Of a stretch of DNA of 64,000 nucleotides, positions 1 to 9,590 are shown piece after piece. The first letter of the stretch is position 1. The number at the start of each line of letters is the position of its first letter. Source of the DNA: Lentimicrobiaceae bacterium (lineage in GTDB: Bacteria > Bacteroidota > Bacteroidia > Bacteroidales > Lentimicrobiaceae); the NCBI GenBank assembly GCA_020636745.1, contig JACJXH010000003.1:363572-427571 (forward strand), read 5' to 3'. The notes under the pieces were generated by a model, which was given only the letters and a program-made list of their open reading frames with translations, was not told the DNA's origin and ran no database searches. A program made the position numbers and the translations under genes.

Positions 1-1808
1 GCAATAATCGTTTCAGCTCTTTTGGAGCTGATGACGGTGAAATGGACTACTATTTCATGTACGAAACAAACGTAGCCGGTATCATCAAGGATTATACACA
101 ACTAACAGGCCGCATGACCATGCCTCCTATGTGGGCTTTAGGATATCAGCAATGCAGGTGGAGCTATTTCCCTGATTCAGAAGTTTTAAATATTGTCCAG
201 AATTTTCGGGAGCGAAAAATTCCGCTTGATGTGATTTATCTCGACATTCATTACATGGATGCTTATAAGATTTTTACATGGCATCCGGTGCGGTTTAGCA
301 ATCCACAAAAACTGCTGAGCGATCTTAAATCAATGGGTGTTCACACAACGGTAATTGTTGATCCGGGTATCAAAGTTGAAAAAGGATATGAAGCCTATGA
401 AGATGGCCTGAAAAAGGATATGTTTATCAAATACCCTGACGGAGATGTTTATACGGCACAGGTTTGGCCCGGATGGTGTCATTTCCCCGACTTTTCAAAA
501 CCTGCCGCACGTGAATGGTGGGGTAATAAGTTCAGCGGACTGGTAAATAACGGTGTTGAGGGATTCTGGAACGATATGAACGAAATTGCCTCATGGGGAG
601 GTGGCTACACCCCGGGCATGGTGCAGTTTGAATGGGAAGGCAAAGGAACTACTTACAGACAGGCCAAAAATGTTTATGGCATGCTGATGGCCCGCAGCAC
701 ATTTGAAGGCACCAGAAAACTCATGAACAACCAGCGCCCGCTAATTCTTACCAGGGCAGGCTATGCAGGATTACAACGCTACACTGCACTTTGGACAGGC
801 GACAATCAGGCCACCGAAGAACATATGCTACTGGGCACCAGATTACTAAACAGTTTAGGATTAAGTGGTGTTTCTTTTACAGGAGTTGATGTGGGAGGCT
901 TCAGCAAAGACCCCACACCTTCTCTCTTCGCCAGATGGATAGGCGTTGGTGCTTTTAGCCCGTTTTTCAGAAGCCACACTCACCATGACACGCGCTCGGC
1001 TGAACCATGGGCTTTTGGCGAAGTGGTTGAAAACATTTCGAGAAATTACATACAGCTGAGATACAGGCTCTTACCATACATCTATTCTGCTTTTCACGAA
1101 TCAGTTGAAACGGGAATGCCTGTTGCCAGAAGCCTTGCCATTCATTACACTTTTGATGAAAAGATTTATAACTTCAACTATCAGAACCAGTATTTGTTTG
1201 GCCCTTCCATATTGGTAGCTCCAACCGAAAGTACACGCGACCTTGTAAAAGTGTACCTGCCTGAAGGAGAATGGTATAATCTGCATACAGGCATAAAACT
1301 TCAGGGGAATAATGAGATGACCACCGAATGCCCTACAGGAATTTTGCCATTGTTTATTAAAGCCGGCTCGGTTATTCCTATGCAGAAAGCCGTGCAGAGC
1401 ACTTCAGAAGACCCTGGCGAAGTTCTTTTTCTGCATATTTTCAATGGAAGTAACGCATCTGAGTTTGTTTACTATGAAGATGACGGAAAATCATATGAAT
1501 ACGAAAATGGAAAATTCTGCAGCAGAAAAATTGTATTTGATCCTTCGAAACATCAGTTAAGCATCGATGCAAATACAGGGACGTATGCCAGCCGGTTTAA
1601 ACAAATTCAGCTTGTTTTTCACGGATTTGACAACAATCAGTCGTTCAGAATGAACAAAACGACACTAAAAACAGAACAGGTAAAAGTTGATTTATTCAAT
1701 GCATTAGAAGCTAATGACCCTCAGTATCTGGAAACAATACATCAAAAGCTTGATGCATTGAGCACCCGGGTAAACCTTTCAGATTCAAAAATGACAATTG
1801 AATGGTAA
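1..1808 (+). CDS. Glycoside hydrolase family 31 alpha-glucosidase, 5'-truncated by the window edge
   Basis: Hydrolyses terminal alpha-linked glucose or xylose from oligosaccharides. The frame is open from base 3, so the first in-frame ATG at 42 is internal and the real start lies outside the window. About 600 residues are visible. The catalytic nucleophile sits in a WNDMNE motif (nt about 567-584) and the acid/base Asp in WTGDN (about 792-806), inside the (beta/alpha)8 barrel. The C-terminal beta domains follow, with the AGSVIPMQ signature near 1360-1385. The upstream residues NNRFSSFGADDGE fit the end of the N-terminal galactose-mutarotase-like domain. A strong terminator follows. Substrate specificity within GH31 cannot be told from here. 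Confidence 0.93.
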   Translation, partial: NNRFSSFGADDGEMDYYFMYETNVAGIIKDYTQLTGRMTMPPMWALGYQQCRWSYFPDSEVLNIVQNFRERKIPLDVIYLDIHYMDAYKIFTWHPVRFSNPQKLLSDLKSMGVHTTVIVDPGIKVEKGYEAYEDGLKKDMFIKYPDGDVYTAQVWPGWCHFPDFSKPAAREWWGNKFSGLVNNGVEGFWNDMNEIASWGGGYTPGMVQFEWEGKGTTYRQAKNVYGMLMARSTFEGTRKLMNNQRPLILTRAGYAGLQRYTALWTGDNQATEEHMLLGTRLLNSLGLSGVSFTGVDVGGFSKDPTPSLFARWIGVGAFSPFFRSHTHHDTRSAEPWAFGEVVENISRNYIQLRYRLLPYIYSAFHESVETGMPVARSLAIHYTFDEKIYNFNYQNQYLFGPSILVAPTESTRDLVKVYLPEGEWYNLHTGIKLQGNNEMTTECPTGILPLFIKAGSVIPMQKAVQSTSEDPGEVLFLHIFNGSNASEFVYYEDDGKSYEYENGKFCSRKIVFDPSKHQLSIDANTGTYASRFKQIQLVFHGFDNNQSFRMNKTTLKTEQVKVDLFNALEANDPQYLETIHQKLDALSTRVNLSDSKMTIEW

Positions 1809-1830
1809 ACCTTATAATCTTTTTCAAGTA

Positions 1831-1868
1831 AACAAAAAATGCCGGCACATACCGGCGTTTTTTGTTTA
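1831..1868. terminator. Bidirectional rho-independent terminator
   Basis: The hairpin has a GCCGG / CCGGC core extended by an A-rich 5' flank (AACAAAAAA) pairing with a T-rich 3' flank (TTTTTTGTTT). It separates the GH31 gene from the convergent hybrid kinase gene and can serve both strands. Confidence 0.8.
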
Positions 1869-1916
1869 TAAAGAATACATTAAATAACAATCAGGAAGCC
1901 AACATTGTCCGGCTGA

Positions 1917-4259
1917 TTAAACATGCCCGTTCCGACTAAGGACAACGCTCCCCCATTTCACAATCATTTCCTGCAAATGCTTGATATTTATTGGCTTGGC
2001 CATATAGTCATCCATACCAGCCTCCATGCATTTTTCACGGTCGCCAACCATTGCATTGGCTGTAAGCGCTATAATATAAGGTTGTTTGGCAGCAGGAAAG
2101 CTCTCTTTTATTTTCAGTGTAGCCTCAATCCCACTCATTTCCGGCATTTGAATATCCATCAGAATAATATCGAAATGCTTTTCGTAAAGAATATCAACAG
2201 CTTCCCGCCCATTCACCACAGCATCAACTTTATAACCCATCAGGTTTAACAGTGAAATAGCAAGTTTTTGGTTCACGAGATTATCCTCGGCAATGAGAAT
2301 GCTAAGTGGAAACTTTGTACTCAACGTAAAATCAATATCACCTGATTTTGATGATTGTGTTTGTTTTTTCGACGCTTCGGTCATGATATGAAGTACTTCC
2401 TGAAATAAATCTTTTTGTCTAACCGGTTTTGACAACTGACCGGCAAACAGTTTTCCACTTGAATAGTTTAAATCGCCAGAAGATGAAAGTAACAATAAAG
2501 GAACAGAGCCTTTCTGGCTAATCTCCTTAATTTTCCCGGCCAGTTCAATCCCGTCCATTTCGGGCATCTGTAAATCAAGCACAATCAGGTCAAAAACAGG
2601 TTCAGCATGAATAACTTTTAATGCTTCAGCCCCTGATTCAGCCAGTACGGAGCCCATGCCCCATGTATCAAACTGAAGTCTGAGTATCTGACGGTTTGTT
2701 TGGTTATCATCCACAATCAATACCTTACGGCCCCGCAGTTGAGGTAAAAACCCCTTTACATGCAATTTTGTTTGACCGACGTCTGAATTTTTTATTTTGA
2801 CAGTAAAATGAAAGGCTGATCCATTTCCGGGCTCACTATCGGCCCAGATATCTCCGCCCATCAGACTCACCAATCGTTTTGAGATAGCCAATCCAAGACC
2901 TGTACCTCCATATTTTCTGGTTGTTGAACTATCAGCCTGAATAAACGGCTCGAACAAATTATTGATGGTTTCCTGTTTAATGCCAATTCCTGTATCTTTC
3001 ACTGAAAACTTTAATTCAAGCAGGCCATTGCTCTCATGCAGCAATTGAACTGTAATTAAAATTTCACCTTTTTCAGTAAACTTAATGGCATTATTAATGA
3101 GATTGACAAGAATCTGCCGTAACCTGTTTGCATCGCCAAGAAAATTAGAAGGAACATCGGAATCAATCATATAAAGCAAATCCAGCCCTTTTTCAATTGC
3201 TTTGATGGCAAACAAATCCAAAGTATCTTCAATGCATGACCTGAGCTCAAAATGGGTTTCTTCCAGCTCCATTTTCCCTGATTCAATTTTTGAGAAATCA
3301 AGGATATCATTGATAATACTAATAAGACTTTCACCTGAAACCTGCACAGTTTCGGCATAATCGCGCTGAGCAGAAGTTAGCTGTGTGCTTAATAAGAGAC
3401 TGGTCATTCCGATTACACCATTCATCGGGGTGCGAATTTCGTGGCTCATCATTGCCAGAAAATCAGATTTGATGCGATTGGCCGATTCGGCCTCAAGTTT
3501 TGCTGTTATAAGCTCATGATGTGCGCTTTTGTAAGCTGTTACATCTCTTATAACAGCCAGTGCAGCAAGCCCCCCCTGATAATTAATCCTTCTGATATTA
3601 AATTCACAAATTTTCTTTTCACCATTTTTGGTAACCAAATGAGCTTCAAAACTGTTCACCTCATTCGCTGAATTTCTGAAATTGAATCTCATTTCTTCAA
3701 CCCTTTCCCTATCTGCTGAATCAAATAAGGAAAAATAATCAATGTTGTAAATTTCAGAAATGGTATACCCTAATAAAGGTTCAACTATATTGTTGACATA
3801 CAGGATTTTATTTTTTCGGAAAATGCATAAAAAATCAAGCGTACTATCAACAATGGCCCGGTATTTTTCCTCATTTTCAATCAGATTGTGAATGGCTGTA
3901 ATTCTGGCAGTTGCATCGTAAATACGCAGACAGACACCTGCTGCATTACCCGATTTATCAAAAACATTGTAGATAATGGCATCTGCATAAAAATGACTTT
4001 TATCTTTCCTTAAAAGCCTGAACTCACATCTGTCAGTAGCTGCATTTTCAATACAATGAAATGAGTTACCATCCTCACAAAAAATGTAATCTGAAAGCAG
4101 AGTACCTTCCAGCTCTTCACAGGTGAACCCTAGCAAATTTAAAGCCGGGCCCTTCACTGACCGTATAAACCCATCAGGTTTCAGACAAATGAGTAAACTA
4201 TTGCCGTTGGCTGAACGCGGAGCAATTGTGTACTCTTCAGCAACCACTGGTCGCACCAT
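1917..4259 (-). CDS. Soluble hybrid sensor histidine kinase, PAS-PAS-HisKA-HATPase-REC-REC
   Basis: This 780-residue signalling protein has no signal peptide or membrane segment, so it should sense a cytoplasmic cue. In order it shows two PAS domains (about 15-120 and 130-245), a HisKA dimerisation domain with the phospho-acceptor His273 in MSHEIRTPMNG, and an HATPase with the N-box LVNLINNAIKFT and G-boxes DTGIGI and GGTGLGLA. Two receiver domains follow: one from about 510 (acceptor Asp in LDLQMPEMDG) and one from about 650 (Asp in MDIQMPEMSG). The tandem receivers suggest an internal phosphorelay. No partner regulator is adjacent. The neighbouring secreted peptidase is divergently transcribed and may or may not be a target. 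Confidence 0.92.
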   Translation of the reverse strand: MVRPVVAEEYTIAPRSANGNSLLICLKPDGFIRSVKGPALNLLGFTCEELEGTLLSDYIFCEDGNSFHCIENAATDRCEFRLLRKDKSHFYADAIIYNVFDKSGNAAGVCLRIYDATARITAIHNLIENEEKYRAIVDSTLDFLCIFRKNKILYVNNIVEPLLGYTISEIYNIDYFSLFDSADRERVEEMRFNFRNSANEVNSFEAHLVTKNGEKKICEFNIRRINYQGGLAALAVIRDVTAYKSAHHELITAKLEAESANRIKSDFLAMMSHEIRTPMNGVIGMTSLLLSTQLTSAQRDYAETVQVSGESLISIINDILDFSKIESGKMELEETHFELRSCIEDTLDLFAIKAIEKGLDLLYMIDSDVPSNFLGDANRLRQILVNLINNAIKFTEKGEILITVQLLHESNGLLELKFSVKDTGIGIKQETINNLFEPFIQADSSTTRKYGGTGLGLAISKRLVSLMGGDIWADSEPGNGSAFHFTVKIKNSDVGQTKLHVKGFLPQLRGRKVLIVDDNQTNRQILRLQFDTWGMGSVLAESGAEALKVIHAEPVFDLIVLDLQMPEMDGIELAGKIKEISQKGSVPLLLLSSSGDLNYSSGKLFAGQLSKPVRQKDLFQEVLHIMTEASKKQTQSSKSGDIDFTLSTKFPLSILIAEDNLVNQKLAISLLNLMGYKVDAVVNGREAVDILYEKHFDIILMDIQMPEMSGIEATLKIKESFPAAKQPYIIALTANAMVGDREKCMEAGMDDYMAKPINIKHLQEMIVKWGSVVLSRNGHV

Positions 4260-4624
4260 ATTAATCCTCTCTTCTTTATCCTAAAATCTGTAATAAATAC
4301 TATCTGTATAATTGTCGGTAAATCACCCACAGAAAGTCCCTTCTGTTTATCCCGTTAAACAAAAATAGGGATTTCAACCATCAAATTTACAGCCATTTCC
4401 ACATCCCATTGCAAATCTAAGACTTATAAAACACAGCACGCGCAAAATGTCCATATTCAGGACAAAATAGCACCAATACGGGACATAAAAATACCCGTTC
4501 GCGGGTTCCATAAGCATCGTTCATAAGAACCTAAACTCAGAAATTAGACAACAATACCCCGGTCATCCCTTAGTCATTGATTGTTATTGTTTACTTTCGC
4601 AAAAAAAATCAATCATTCATCAAC
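4260..4624. other. Divergent intergenic region with short inverted repeats
   Basis: No gene is seen. It lies between the divergent hybrid kinase and S9 peptidase genes. It contains an inverted repeat TGTCC / GGACA around 4449-4463, a further GGGACAT copy near 4480-4486, and a perfect ACCCG-TTCG-CGGGT hairpin at 4493-4506. These could be operator or RNA elements, but nothing proves it. Confidence 0.4.
4592..4599 (+). promoter_or_regulatory. Probable Bacteroidota -7 element for the S9 peptidase gene
   Basis: TACTTTCG differs by one base from the Bacteroidota core TAnnTTTG. Its position puts the transcript start near 4605, downstream of the first possible start codon (4577), and so favours translation from the ATG at 4625. 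No clear -33 TTG was found. Confidence 0.5.
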
Positions 4625-6661
4625 ATGAAAAAATTAAAACTAATTGGAATGTGCCTGATAACCAGCGCCCTTGCAACATCAAATCTTTTTGCACAGGAGC
4701 GATTTACAGCAGAAACGATGTGGAAACTCGGGCGGGTCAGCGATGTGCAGCTATCACCCGATGGAAATTCATTTATTTACGGTGTTACACATTACAATCT
4801 GGCAACCAATAAAGGCAACCGGAATATCTATAAACTTGATCGCAATGCTGAATCACCCCGGCAGTTAACAGATTTTGAAGGAAGTGAAATCAATGCCATT
4901 TGGCGGCCCGACGGCCAAAAAATCGGATTTCTTTCGGCTGAATCAGGTTCAATGCAGTTATGGGAAATGGGGAAAAACGGGGAGGATAAAATTCAAATCA
5001 GCCATATTGACGGAGGAATCAATGGATTTGCCTATTCGCCAGATATGTCGAAGATTGTTTATATTAAAGACGTGAAGTTAGAGAAAGATGCGCATGACTT
5101 ATACCCCGATCTTCCGCTTTCAAATGCACTGATTTATGACGATTTAATGTATCGTCATTGGGACAACTGGCATGATTATGCTTACAGTCATATTTTTATT
5201 GCGCCTTACACTGACGGCAAAATAGGCGAAGGCAAAGATATTATGCCAGGCGAAGCCTGGGATAGTCCCTTAATGCCCAATGGTGGCATGGAACAAATCA
5301 CCTTTTCACCTGATGGAAAGCTACTGGCCTACACTTCAAAAAAACTTACAGGAAAAGATTATGCAGTAAGTACCAATAGTGATATTTATCTTTATCACCT
5401 TGAGAATGGATTAACTGAAAATCTCAGCGTATCAAACCCCGGATATGATCAAGACCCTGTGTTTTCGCCTGATGGAGGAAAAATTGTTTGGAGAAGCATG
5501 AAAACGCCAGGTTTTGAGTCAGATAAAGACAGAATTATCCTTTGCGATTTGAAAGCAAAAACCCGGATAATGAAAGACTTGTCAGAAAATTTTGACCAAA
5601 GTTCATCCAACTTTAACTGGAGTGCTGATGGCAAACAACTTTATTTTATCAGTGGCACCCAGGCAACTTTTCAGGTTTACCGTATGGATATAGAGACGCG
5701 AAAAATTACGCAGCTCACCCGGGGCGACCATGACATACAGGCTTATGCTTTAGATGGCAAAGATTTGATTATCACTAAAATGCGCATGGATTTACCCTCT
5801 GAAGTTTTCAGATACAAATCAGATGGTACTGAAGAGCAATTAACATTTACCAATCGCGACATTTTAAAGAACGTTGAATTTGGAAAAACAACCAAACGAT
5901 GGGTAACAACGACCGATGGTAAAAAAATGCTTGTATGGGTTATTCTCCCTCCTCAGTTTGATCCCAACAAACAATATCCGGCATTGCTTTACTGCCAGGG
6001 CGGACCTCAAAGTGCCGTCAGCCAGTTTTTTTCATATCGCTGGAACTTCCAGATGATGGCTGCGCATGATTATATTGTTGTTGCCCCCAACCGACGCGGA
6101 CTTCCTACATTCGGACAGGAATGGAATGACCAGATCAGCGGCGATTATGGCGGACAAAACATGCAGGATTACCTGGTTGCTATTGATTCTGTTTCGGCAG
6201 AACCATATGTGGATGCCAACCGTTTGGGCGCTGTTGGAGCCAGCTACGGAGGGTACTCGGTTTACTGGCTTGCCGGCAACCACCATAAACGTTTCAAAAC
6301 TTTTATTGCTCATTGCGGAATTTTTAACTTTGAAAGCATGTACCTTGAAACCGAAGAAGTGTTTTTTGTTAATCATGACTATGAAGGTGCATTCTGGCAA
6401 AACCCGCGTCCGAAAAGCTACGATTTCTCGCCCCATAATTTTTTACGCAATTGGGACACCCCAATGCTGGTAATTCATGGCGGTTATGATTTCCGTATTC
6501 CATACACCCAGGGGATGCAGGCTTTTAATGCCAACAAGCTGATGGGCATTCCCAGTCGCTTTCTGTTCTTTCCTGAAGAATCACACTTTGTATTGAAACC
6601 CCAAAATTCAGTACTCTGGCAAAGAGAATTTTTCAGATGGCTGGATATTTATCTAAAATAA
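4625..6661 (+). CDS. Secreted S9 family peptidase (dipeptidyl/acylaminoacyl-peptidase type)
   Basis: A serine peptidase that trims peptides in the periplasm or outside the cell. From the ATG at 4625 it is 678 residues. This start gives a clean signal peptide (MKKLKLIGMCLITSALATSN, cleavage after LFAQ); the longer start at 4577 adds 16 residues in front of it. The N-terminal two thirds form a beta-propeller with repeated LSPDG and FSPDG blades (WD40-like PD40). The C-terminal alpha/beta-hydrolase has the nucleophile Ser in GASYGGYS, the Asp in HGGYDFRIP and the His in EESHFV. It is monocistronic, followed by a hairpin terminator. Confidence 0.93.
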   Translation: MKKLKLIGMCLITSALATSNLFAQERFTAETMWKLGRVSDVQLSPDGNSFIYGVTHYNLATNKGNRNIYKLDRNAESPRQLTDFEGSEINAIWRPDGQKIGFLSAESGSMQLWEMGKNGEDKIQISHIDGGINGFAYSPDMSKIVYIKDVKLEKDAHDLYPDLPLSNALIYDDLMYRHWDNWHDYAYSHIFIAPYTDGKIGEGKDIMPGEAWDSPLMPNGGMEQITFSPDGKLLAYTSKKLTGKDYAVSTNSDIYLYHLENGLTENLSVSNPGYDQDPVFSPDGGKIVWRSMKTPGFESDKDRIILCDLKAKTRIMKDLSENFDQSSSNFNWSADGKQLYFISGTQATFQVYRMDIETRKITQLTRGDHDIQAYALDGKDLIITKMRMDLPSEVFRYKSDGTEEQLTFTNRDILKNVEFGKTTKRWVTTTDGKKMLVWVILPPQFDPNKQYPALLYCQGGPQSAVSQFFSYRWNFQMMAAHDYIVVAPNRRGLPTFGQEWNDQISGDYGGQNMQDYLVAIDSVSAEPYVDANRLGAVGASYGGYSVYWLAGNHHKRFKTFIAHCGIFNFESMYLETEEVFFVNHDYEGAFWQNPRPKSYDFSPHNFLRNWDTPMLVIHGGYDFRIPYTQGMQAFNANKLMGIPSRFLFFPEESHFVLKPQNSVLWQREFFRWLDIYLK

Positions 6662-6703
6662 AAACAGACCAAACAAAATAACAATTATTGTTAACTCTAC
6701 TGC

Positions 6704-6733
6704 AACCCCATTGGTTTTACTTCCAATGGGGTT
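6704..6733 (+). terminator. Hairpin terminator after the S9 peptidase gene
   Basis: A perfect 11-bp stem AACCCCATTGG / CCAATGGGGTT with an 8-nt loop, followed by a weak T-rich run (ATTTATT). It lies 43 nt after the peptidase stop codon. Confidence 0.7.
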
Positions 6734-6796
6734 ATTTATTCATCAAAAAAAGGCTACTTAGCGACTTTCCGGTTCTTATTTATTGCATTTTTTTAG

Positions 6797-6823
6797 ACAG
6801 GATTTACAGGATTTACAGGATTT
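6797..6823 (+). repeat. Short tandem repeat, 3 x 9 bp (ACAGGATTT)
   Basis: Three perfect copies of ACAGGATTT in the convergent spacer between the S9 peptidase and the T9SS cargo gene. A second small tandem, CCGACTT twice, lies at 6867-6880 and touches the stop codon of the T9SS gene. These look like slippage-type intergenic repeats. Confidence 0.8.
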
Positions 6824-6879
6824 TCTGTTTTTGGATTGCTGGTTTGTGGTTATCGATTGCTGACCTCCGACTTCCGACT

Positions 6880-8520
6880 TCACTTCACCACCTTCGCGCT
6901 CCCCACCGTCTTATCTTTATAAACCAGCCTGAGCAGATACATCCCTGGAGCCCAGTTTGACGCATCGAATTCAGCGAGCTGCTGCCCTTGTGTAAGTTTT
7001 TGTTCTGTGACAAACCGTCCACTCAAATCAAAAACCTGTAACATACTTTGTTGCTGGTAGTTGCTTTGGTACAAAGCTGTGCTCAAACCTTTGTTGCTGT
7101 TGCGCAGGGCAATAAACTCCGGCAATCTTATATAAAACCGGTCTTTTACCGGGTTGGGATACACCTCCATCACCGCCACATCGGGCAGGGTGGCCAGATG
7201 CTCAGCGCTTACCACTATATCGCATTCTTCCATGCCAATGGTATCGTGCGGTGCCACGCCACCCGGGCAGGCATAATCGTACACATGTGGGGTGGGGTCA
7301 TACACATCATCTTCAAGGGTGGAGGTAAGCTTGAAAAGCATCGTGTTGAGCATGGGGCCGTAAGGGTTTTCCTCGGCGCTGCCGGTGGCCAGTATTTTGT
7401 TATCGTGGGTGGTTGTTGCCCTATAAGCGGGCCCGGTATAGTCATTCAGAAACCTTCGTCGGTGAAGTATATTGCCCAGTGTATCTATAAGCAATACATC
7501 GGCACGGGATTGAAACCAGTTATTATCCTGGCCTTCAGTTGAGCCTGTAATAACAATAGTACTGTCAGGCATCCAGTCAAGAAAACCGTTAGAACTTACT
7601 GTGTCATTCAGAATATAGTACTCCAATTGTGAGCCATCTACTTTTTGTTTTCTGAGCGATTTTTTGATAAAGTTTAATGGGTAGGTATTGGTGGTTTTAG
7701 TAAACCCCGCTGAATACAAATTTCCCTTTTTGTCCTTTATGGTCTGATAATCCCCTCCTCTCAACGAATCATCCTCGTAATGATTTGCTTGCCAGTTAAT
7801 AACTTCGCCGTCAGGAGCAATATGAAGTTTTATTGGCTTTAAACTCAAGGTAGCAGATTGTCCATCATCATAATAACCATAGCCGGTTATTATGGTAGAG
7901 CCATCATCCAGGGCAAGGATATCGAAAGGCATATTATCAATTATTGTATCTGAATCATAAGTAAAAAGCCATTGAATCTGGCCATTAAGATTCATTTTTA
8001 CAACACCGATAGCATTGGTGGGTACATTCCAGTTAAAGTACAGGCCAATATATCCGTCATTCGTCTGTACTACATCGGTTCCGGAATTTTCTATATCAAT
8101 AAGATCAATAATTTTACACCAATCTGTTTCTCCACATGCATTTATTTTTAAAAAAACAGGATCTACATCGATTTCTGTTGCATTTTGCTGCGCATACTGT
8201 GAAGACATTGCCATAATAACCCCTGAATCGCTTGTTAAAGACATATTATCAAACAGTGATAAATATTCAGAAGATTTTCCAATTATACGATCCCAAATAA
8301 TACCCCCGTTAATATCTGTTTTAATCAGCCAGCCTGAAGTCCTTAAGCCATATTGGCCAAGGTTTTCTGAGAGTAGAATTATTCCATTATCATAGGTCTC
8401 ATGCGCCACTTTACCCGAAGAATGTATGCCTGGATGAATGTAAATTTTTGGCCAGGTTTGAGCGGAAACAGTATAAACACTACTGAGAATAATAATAAAG
8501 AAGAGAATTTGTTTTTTCAT
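6880..8520 (-). CDS. Secreted protein with T9SS type A C-terminal sorting domain
   Basis: A 546-residue exported protein of unknown substrate. It starts with a signal peptide (MKKQILFFIIILSSVYTVSA) and ends with a type IX secretion sorting domain of about 85 residues: VYPNPVKDRFYI, then LQVFDLSGRFV, then WAPGMYLLRLVYKDKTV and a Lys-containing tail. Between them are beta-propeller-like repeats of the kind IIWDRIIG..., TDWCKIID..., IQWLFTYD..., typical of Bacteroidota proteins reporting on serial observations (Kelch or PQQ-like blades). No catalytic motif was seen. It implies that the host has a T9SS, although no T9SS machinery gene is in this window. Confidence 0.88.
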   Translation of the reverse strand: MKKQILFFIIILSSVYTVSAQTWPKIYIHPGIHSSGKVAHETYDNGIILLSENLGQYGLRTSGWLIKTDINGGIIWDRIIGKSSEYLSLFDNMSLTSDSGVIMAMSSQYAQQNATEIDVDPVFLKINACGETDWCKIIDLIDIENSGTDVVQTNDGYIGLYFNWNVPTNAIGVVKMNLNGQIQWLFTYDSDTIIDNMPFDILALDDGSTIITGYGYYDDGQSATLSLKPIKLHIAPDGEVINWQANHYEDDSLRGGDYQTIKDKKGNLYSAGFTKTTNTYPLNFIKKSLRKQKVDGSQLEYYILNDTVSSNGFLDWMPDSTIVITGSTEGQDNNWFQSRADVLLIDTLGNILHRRRFLNDYTGPAYRATTTHDNKILATGSAEENPYGPMLNTMLFKLTSTLEDDVYDPTPHVYDYACPGGVAPHDTIGMEECDIVVSAEHLATLPDVAVMEVYPNPVKDRFYIRLPEFIALRNSNKGLSTALYQSNYQQQSMLQVFDLSGRFVTEQKLTQGQQLAEFDASNWAPGMYLLRLVYKDKTVGSAKVVK

Positions 8521-9096
8521 TTTATTGGTATTTTCAATTTCAATATACGCTTAAAATAGCGCTTTCCGCAAGTGATGTTGATTCAGCTACGATTCACGGT
8601 GTCACATCCATTGCCGGAAAAAATAAAGGTAAATATGGAACTAATTTCCGGAAAGGATGTGCAAATAAATGAAGGGCTGAATTATAGTTTGTTTCACACA
8701 AATAAACACAAACAAAGGATTCTCTCTTTACATGAATGGTTAATTGAGATGGCATCATATATCGGGTATTTAAAATATATCACTACTGAACTACAAAAAT
8801 AAATAAGTAAGGGGTACGCCCGTTAAGGTTCACCCGATATTGAATTTAGAGTTTGCGCAACCAAACGACAACATGAACAAAAGTACTGAAAAAATTTATC
8901 GGACAGCCGGTTTTCAAACAAGTAATAGGGTTTTTAAATGCAATCAGCATCAAGCGTCTAACAGATAAACAATATTCATTTTGCAACTACAATCCTCATC
9001 AACCAAAAAAAGAAACGATTGGTAAAACATACAATTATTTTTTGTAACTTTATGTTTTGCATAGTTTTACATCAGATTTTTATAAAACATAGTGAA
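8521..9096. other. Intergenic region without a convincing gene
   Basis: The region is 576 nt between the divergent T9SS cargo and DUF6146 genes. An open frame at 8572-8802 (76 codons) has no recognisable motif and I do not call it. A plausible promoter core, TAACTTTA at 9045-9052 with TTG at 9019-9021 (23-nt spacer), serves the DUF6146 gene. Confidence 0.5.
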
Positions 9097-9486
9097 ATGA
9101 AAAATCTTCTTTTTATTGCTTTCATGCTGTTAATGGCATGGGCATGCAGCCCACAAAAAGACATATCCAAAGCGTCTGCCGACATCAAACAAGTTGTCAT
9201 TGACTCAACTGAATACGAAATTACTATTTTTGATACAGATTTTGACAGATGGTATCTTCTTCACTTTTCACCGGCACTTGACAGAAGTAATGACTACTAC
9301 CGTTTGATGAACGACAGGGGCGTTACCAACTGGAATCAGTATTTTACCCGCAACCGGTACAATCAGGTTGTAAACTCTTATATAAATTTCAATCCAACCA
9401 TAGACTATGGGATGGAAGTGAACCGTAAACTATACTGGTACTTCAGGTTTATTGAAGAAACCTGCAAAATAAAGCTGTTCAGGTAA
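9097..9486 (+). CDS. DUF6146 family lipoprotein
   Basis: The protein is 129 residues from the ATG at 9097. That start is chosen because it gives a lipoprotein signal peptide with Cys in LLMAWACSP, and because the likely promoter core at 9045-9052 lies after the longer start at 9019. The rest matches my memory of Bacteroidota DUF6146: IFDTDFDRWYLLHF, an aromatic-rich middle (YYRLMNDRGVTNWNQYF) and the C-terminal signature NPTIDYGMEVNRKLYWYFRF. Function is unknown; it is probably anchored in the outer membrane or the periplasmic face. It stands alone, followed by a 100-nt spacer before convergent miaA. Confidence 0.75.
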   Translation: MKNLLFIAFMLLMAWACSPQKDISKASADIKQVVIDSTEYEITIFDTDFDRWYLLHFSPALDRSNDYYRLMNDRGVTNWNQYFTRNRYNQVVNSYINFNPTIDYGMEVNRKLYWYFRFIEETCKIKLFR

Positions 9487-9590
9487 GGATAAGACTCTTT
9501 AAAAAAATGAAAACCCTATCTGCAAATATTTTTCTTATTCCAGCCGCAAAATCAATTTTTTCTTAAAACAGCAAAAAGTTGAATTAAAGC

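Noticed and set aside
8572..8802. 76-codon plus-strand frame between the T9SS cargo and DUF6146 genes
   Set aside because: No recognisable motif, no promoter core close upstream, and composition like the surrounding spacer. It may be a tiny gene, but nothing supports it.
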